Part shown: piece by piece, positions 35,145-39,481 of the stretch
Position numbering within the stretch: position 1 is the stretch's first letter
How the letters are laid out: every line of letters begins with the position of its first letter
DNA from: Paludibacteraceae bacterium
Lineage (GTDB): Bacteria > Bacteroidota > Bacteroidia > Bacteroidales > Paludibacteraceae
DNA: 39,481 bases
Reading direction: 5' to 3'
Assembly: GCA_017649925.1 (NCBI GenBank)
Contig: JAGCFX010000009.1
Location: 1-39,481, forward strand
The notes under the pieces: generated by a model
Database searches by the model: none
What the model was told of the DNA's origin: nothing
Seen by the model: the letters and a program-made list of their open reading frames with translations, nothing else
Position numbers and translations under genes: made by a program

Positions 35145-37370
35145 ATGAAAAATGTATTTAGAAATATTCTCGTTTTGAGTCTTATCTTCACTCTTAGTAG
35201 CGCAACCACTATAGCTTACGCAATGCCGGCGCCGGTACCCGCTACGCAAACGGATAAACAGAAAGCTGCTGCTGCAAAAGCTAAAGAGGCTGAGAAGAAG
35301 AAAAAAGAACAAGAGAAAGCAAAAGCCCAAAAAGCCAAGGAGCAAGAAAAAGCAAAAGCTGCCAAAGCAAAAGAGCAAGAAAAAGCAAAAGCAGCAAAGG
35401 CCAAGGAAATAGAGAAAACCAAAGCTGCCAAAGAAAAAGAGAAGGCAGCTAAGGAGAAAGAAAAAGAGAAAGCAGCCAAGGAGAAAGAAAAAGCGGCTGA
35501 AGCACGTGCCAAAGAGGCGGAAAAACGTGAAGAGGCCAAGGCTCAGAAAGAAGAGGAAGCCAAAGCAAAAGAAGAAAAAGCGATCCGTGATTACGAAAAA
35601 TATCAGGAGAGTTTAGCTAATCCGAAGACAGAAGTAGTATCCTATTTCAATCTCGGCATCCGCGCCGGCTATTCAGCCATGATGGATAAGATCCAGCCGA
35701 ATGCAGATGGTTCGCTATGGGGCGCTGGAACGCTCAATCAGAAAAACGCACTGCAGCAACTCAAGGGTGGCGGCGGTGCCGGATTAGACCTTACCTACAA
35801 TCTGGAGTACGGACATTTCCTCTTTGTTACAGGTTTGGATTTCCGGTTCCTCAACTCCACTTCCAATTATGGATTCCAGGCAAGCCGCATGGATCAAACA
35901 TATGGCGCAACTTATACATATATGTTTGATAATCTGCGTGAGACACGTAATATGTTAGGAATCGGCGTTCCGGTTATGTTCGGTGCGCAATTCAGCCGTT
36001 ATTACTTCCTCTTGGGAGCAAAAGTGCACTATGCGCTTCCTATGGGTTACAGCCAAAAAGGTAAGTACGACATCACCGTAAGCGACCCCGCTTTATTGGA
36101 ACCTTATGGTATGGGTATTCACGAAATTAACGGTAATACGAATCAAGCCATCAAGTTCGCCATTCCTGAAGTAAGTCTGGCAGCAGAAGTGGGCATTGAT
36201 CTGGACGAGTGGCTGCAGGCGCAACCCGATCCGAAGAAGAAAACGAATAAAATCAAACCCGGCCAACGTCTGCCTTTCGGGCGTGAACACATTCACTACC
36301 GCGTAGGTTTGTTCGCAGAATACGGAGTGCTGAATACCAACGCAACACCGGTAGCTAATCCGGTAGAGTTCAGTCCGACGGAAGTGGAAGTGCAAAACAC
36401 CAACACTATGTTGGCGATGAACGGCGACACGAAACTGAACAATCTCTTTGTAGGAGCCAAATTCACTATCCAGTTCGAGGTCCCCGGGAAGAAAGCGCGC
36501 CCTGTTCCGCCGCCACCTGCATATGCCATTTACAGCGTTGTGGATGAGCGCACAAACGAACCTCTGCAAGTTGCTTTCGTAGAGACTCGCGGTACGGAGT
36601 CCGGTAAGATCGCTATGCGTTCCAAACAGATTGGTCCTAAGGGTTTCAGACAGCGTCATGCATTGGGTTCATTCACTGCGGAAGCATCGGCTGAAGGATA
36701 CAAGACCGCTACGCAGGTATTCCAGATTGAGCAAGTGGGAAGCACGCAATATGTCACTATCGCATTGCGTCCATGCCCGATTTTCCGCGTTCGCGTAACT
36801 AATAAGGAGACGGGTATGGTAGTGCCCGCCAATGTACAAATTATTCCGGCTGGCGCAACTGAACCGGCCTATACGCTCGCCACGGACTCGGTTACCGGCT
36901 CCGCGCGAAAGCAACTGGAAGAAGGTCCGCAATATAAACTGCATATCGCACAGATGGGTTATGACACACTGGACGTAGATATCGCTTATATCGGCGATTC
37001 GATGAACGTGACTCTCTCGCCAATTAAGAAGGGCGAAAAATTCGTAGTAAAGAACTTGTTCTTTGCCACCAACAAGACCCGTATCCTTGCACGCTCGGAA
37101 GAGGCACTGAATGACCTTTACATGTACCTCGCACGCAACCCGCAAGTACGCATTAAGATTGTCGGCCACACCGATAGCGTAGGTAAAGACGAGGCGAACC
37201 AGAAGTTGTCTGACGGACGTGCGAATGAGGTTATGAAAGACCTTATCGAACGCGGTATAGCCGCTGACCGTCTGGAAGCTGAAGGACGCGGAGAGACGCA
37301 GCCTATTGATACCAACGACACCGATGAAGGTCGTCAGAACAACCGCCGTGTAGAGATCGAAATCTTATAA
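35145..37370 (+). CDS. OmpA-family outer-membrane protein with charged coiled coil
   Basis: 741 aa. Signal peptide 1-26, then about 130 residues of imperfect Lys/Ala/Glu repeats (AKAKEQEKAKAAKAKE-like units, residues 38-160), surely a long charged helix. Next comes a beta-barrel-like region (about 165-455; YFNLGIRAGYSAMMDKI, GHFLFVTGLDFRFLNS, RYYFLLGAKVHYALPMGYS, HYRVGLFAEYGVLN). Two small strand-rich modules of CarboxypepD-regulatory type follow (about 460-620), and a C-terminal OmpA peptidoglycan-binding domain (NLFFATNKTRIL, VGHTDSVGKDEANQKLSDGRA, NRRVEIEI). It would tie the outer membrane to the cell wall. Placing a Lys/Glu coiled coil ahead of the barrel is unusual and implies a periplasmic or surface stalk. 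Flanked by two paralogous surface proteins. Confidence 0.88.
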   Translation: MKNVFRNILVLSLIFTLSSATTIAYAMPAPVPATQTDKQKAAAAKAKEAEKKKKEQEKAKAQKAKEQEKAKAAKAKEQEKAKAAKAKEIEKTKAAKEKEKAAKEKEKEKAAKEKEKAAEARAKEAEKREEAKAQKEEEAKAKEEKAIRDYEKYQESLANPKTEVVSYFNLGIRAGYSAMMDKIQPNADGSLWGAGTLNQKNALQQLKGGGGAGLDLTYNLEYGHFLFVTGLDFRFLNSTSNYGFQASRMDQTYGATYTYMFDNLRETRNMLGIGVPVMFGAQFSRYYFLLGAKVHYALPMGYSQKGKYDITVSDPALLEPYGMGIHEINGNTNQAIKFAIPEVSLAAEVGIDLDEWLQAQPDPKKKTNKIKPGQRLPFGREHIHYRVGLFAEYGVLNTNATPVANPVEFSPTEVEVQNTNTMLAMNGDTKLNNLFVGAKFTIQFEVPGKKARPVPPPPAYAIYSVVDERTNEPLQVAFVETRGTESGKIAMRSKQIGPKGFRQRHALGSFTAEASAEGYKTATQVFQIEQVGSTQYVTIALRPCPIFRVRVTNKETGMVVPANVQIIPAGATEPAYTLATDSVTGSARKQLEEGPQYKLHIAQMGYDTLDVDIAYIGDSMNVTLSPIKKGEKFVVKNLFFATNKTRILARSEEALNDLYMYLARNPQVRIKIVGHTDSVGKDEANQKLSDGRANEVMKDLIERGIAADRLEAEGRGETQPIDTNDTDEGRQNNRRVEIEIL

Positions 37371-37373
37371 GAT

Positions 37374-39481
37374 ATGAGAAAGCAAATTAAATCATTATTG
37401 CTGATTGCATCGTTAATCGTAACCGCTGTTCCTGCATGGAGTCAAGCCACTACGCAGGGAAAGGAGTTCTGGGTAAGTTCTTCCCTGGTATGCTCGCCGG
37501 ACAAGGCAACTCCAGCGCCATACATTGCCGTTTCAGCAGAAAAGGCATGTACCGTTAAGATTCAAGGCGGCGTGGGAAATGCCATCAATATCACACAGCA
37601 AGTAGGAGCCGGTTCTTGGACAGAGTTCGGTAATGGTACGGCTTCACAGTTAGATCCGTCTGTCGGACCTGTTAAGGTGCCGATGGATGCATCAAAATGG
37701 TACCCAACCAACATATCCGATGCAAATAATGTGTCTTCATTAGCCGGAAAGAAGAACATGTATGGATTGCATATTACTGCAACAGAGAAAATCTCTGTTT
37801 ATGTCATCCTTAGTTCTACGCACTCCATGGATGCAAGTAATATTCTGCCCATAAATGCCTTAGGCTGCGAATATTATACGCAAGATTATTGGTCAAAAGT
37901 AAAGAGCGGATTCGACAATGCTGTTGGTTTGACTACTATTCTCGGAACAGAGGACAACACGACCATTGATATCACGCCTAACGGTGATACCTTCGACGGA
38001 TGGACAAGTGGTTCTACGCACCAAATCACACTGAATAAAGGTCAGACTTACTACCTCGTCACCAAGAAAGCCGACCGGCTGGCCGGTACGCATATTTTGT
38101 CACGGGGAGGAAAAAAGATTGCTGTTTACTGCGGTGTCCCTATTACCAATGTGCCTACCGGAATCGCAGCGCGTGATTGTCTGTTTGAACAGCCTATGCC
38201 TATCGAATATTGGGGTACACAGTTTATTGCTACGCGTTCATTGGAAAAGAACGGTAACCTCATTGGCATAACTGCAACCACTAATGGTACGGAAATCAAA
38301 GTGGACGGCTATGCACAGGCGATTATTAATGCAGGAGAAACATACTATATCATGTTGCAAGGTGCAAGTGACCCGAACGGAAAAGCACCGGGAGAGAGTC
38401 CGATTGACCTTGTAGTTACCGCGGATGCCATGTACGTAGAGACCAGTTGCCCGTGCGCTGTGTTTAATTATGACACCGGTAACTCATACAAGGGAAAAGA
38501 TACGGATGAGGTAGTTGGAGGAAAAGGAGACCCGTCTTCGGTTTGGGTATCGCCGATTCAGCAGAAAATCAACCGTATCACTTTCGGAACATGCTATACG
38601 GACAAAACAAAAGACCATTTCCTTAATATTGTTACCGAAACGGCTACTTGTAATCAAACCGTATTAACTGCACTTTTCGGAATTAACGCAAAAGACAAAA
38701 CCGATTTGCTCACATGGATACCGGTTGAAGGAAATCCGAAATATTCGTATGCTCGTGCCAAGATTGGCGACAATGGAACCAAAGATTACAGCGTCTTTAG
38801 ATTGGAAAACCCAAAAGGATTTATCGCTACTGTTTATGGTAACGGAGATGATGAGAGTTATGCATACTCTGCCGGTTCGTCCGCAGTAGAGCAAGGTATC
38901 AATGTTAACGAGATCACTTTCGTAAACGGATTTAAGAACAATGACGATAAATTCTGTTTTGATCAGGATATTGAGTTCAATGCCAATGGCGTAGGTACGG
39001 ACGAAGTAACTCGCGTGGACTGGAACTTCGGTGATGGTATTTCACAAACAAACGGAGAACCGTTGACCACTCATAAATACACCAGCCCGGGTTGGTATGA
39101 CGTGACGGCTAATCTGTATGGTCACCAAGTCTGCACAGACGAAAGCGAGCAGCCTCTCGGTTCTGTTTCCTTCTCATTCCGCGTAGTACGCGCTGATACG
39201 GTATTCGTAGATCCGCAGCCTACTATCTGCTTCACTCCCGAGGAGTACAAAGCCGACCCTGCGGGATGCGACAAACTCATTACTGAAGGAAAGAATGATA
39301 CACTATGGGAAGAGCAAATCAATTGTTATGACACGCTGAAGATTAGACGGCAGACGTATGGTCTCGATACCGAATATGAGTACGAAGACGAAGGACGGGA
39401 TAGCGCCATGGTGGACGGACAATGGTATTACTCGTCGCAAGATGTCGTGTACACCATTCCTAACAAGAAAGGCTGTGACTC
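37374..39481 (+). CDS. Second IgGFc-binding/PKD surface protein, right end cut
   Basis: Partial: ATG 37374, open to the window end (about 702 codons). Starts 3 bases after the OmpA-like stop. Signal peptide (KSLLLIASLIVTAVPAWSQ), then TQGKEFWVSSSLV, ILGTEDNTTIDITP, GTHILSRGGKKIAVYCGVP, DCLFEQPMPIEYWGTQFIAT, TSCPCAVFNYD, WVSPIQQKINRITFG. These follow the same order as in the protein at 32472. A PKD-like unit (DWNFGDGIS near 548, HKYTSPGWYDV) comes at nearly the same residue as in the paralog. The rest, including any sorting domain, is outside the window. Presumably secreted by the type IX system. Confidence 0.82.
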   Translation, partial: MRKQIKSLLLIASLIVTAVPAWSQATTQGKEFWVSSSLVCSPDKATPAPYIAVSAEKACTVKIQGGVGNAINITQQVGAGSWTEFGNGTASQLDPSVGPVKVPMDASKWYPTNISDANNVSSLAGKKNMYGLHITATEKISVYVILSSTHSMDASNILPINALGCEYYTQDYWSKVKSGFDNAVGLTTILGTEDNTTIDITPNGDTFDGWTSGSTHQITLNKGQTYYLVTKKADRLAGTHILSRGGKKIAVYCGVPITNVPTGIAARDCLFEQPMPIEYWGTQFIATRSLEKNGNLIGITATTNGTEIKVDGYAQAIINAGETYYIMLQGASDPNGKAPGESPIDLVVTADAMYVETSCPCAVFNYDTGNSYKGKDTDEVVGGKGDPSSVWVSPIQQKINRITFGTCYTDKTKDHFLNIVTETATCNQTVLTALFGINAKDKTDLLTWIPVEGNPKYSYARAKIGDNGTKDYSVFRLENPKGFIATVYGNGDDESYAYSAGSSAVEQGINVNEITFVNGFKNNDDKFCFDQDIEFNANGVGTDEVTRVDWNFGDGISQTNGEPLTTHKYTSPGWYDVTANLYGHQVCTDESEQPLGSVSFSFRVVRADTVFVDPQPTICFTPEEYKADPAGCDKLITEGKNDTLWEEQINCYDTLKIRRQTYGLDTEYEYEDEGRDSAMVDGQWYYSSQDVVYTIPNKKGCD

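Noticed and set aside
35259-35624. Low-complexity Lys/Ala/Glu stretch as a sequencing or assembly artefact
   Set aside because: The repeats are imperfect at the base level, stay in frame, and connect a valid signal peptide with a valid barrel, so a real coiled coil is more likely.

Overview
The window looks like a chromosomal piece of an uncultured member of the order Bacteroidales (phylum Bacteroidota). This is inferred from Bacteroidetes-type promoters (TTTG, 20 bases, TAnnTTTG), few Shine-Dalgarno sequences, type IX secretion C-terminal domains, and families typical of the phylum (CotH, DUF4874/DUF4832, DUF6913, DUF4153, Na+-NQR, IgGFc-binding-like surface proteins). No plasmid, phage, transposase or CRISPR signature was seen. 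Most of the window is core housekeeping DNA in tight operons; the unusual material is in four places.

Layout. 1-4.6 kb, minus strand: start of nqrA (runs off the left edge), a short ClpB, a secreted CotH protein and a CYTH protein, driven by a promoter back-to-back with that of tRNA-Ser(GCT). 4.7-8.6 kb, plus strand: tRNA-Ser, secreted DUF4832 protein, M20 peptidase, SprT-like metalloprotease, tRNA-Pro(TGG). 8.7-11.4 kb: HAD phosphatase, PlsC-like acyltransferase and TolC-like outer-membrane protein in overlapping genes. 11.5-18.7 kb: secreted endonuclease/exonuclease/phosphatase protein, ligA, DUF6913 protein, dapA, DUF4153 membrane protein, dtd.

18.7-24.4 kb is the accessory-looking part. 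A membrane Ser/Thr kinase and a probable DNA-binding partner lie on the minus strand. Divergent from them is a promoter followed by about 185 nt that can fold into a long interrupted rod, much like 6S RNA. Then come three AT-rich genes (unknown, BspA-like LRR protein, lipoprotein) and about 800 bp without genes that hold two 11-bp tandem arrays, a 14-bp inverted repeat, an imperfect 93-bp duplication and terminators.

24.4-25.8 kb, minus strand: infC-rpmI-rplT operon, infC probably starting at a non-ATG codon. 25.9-30.5 kb: lipoprotein, PpiD/SurA-like periplasmic chaperone with a shrunken parvulin domain, AmpG-like transporter whose conserved N-terminus lies upstream of the first ordinary start codon, and pssA. 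30.5-39.5 kb: secreted endonuclease I protein, then a surface cluster in which two paralogous IgGFc-binding/PKD proteins flank an OmpA-family protein with a charged coiled coil; the last gene runs off the right edge.

Threads that link genes: three secreted proteins (CotH, DUF4832, endonuclease I) end in the same short C-terminal tag, while two others end in what looks like an ordinary type IX sorting domain; several promoters share not only the -33 and -7 boxes but also spacer sequence; and two chaperones (ClpB, PpiD) look reduced relative to their families. All functional calls come from reading motifs by eye; no database search was run.
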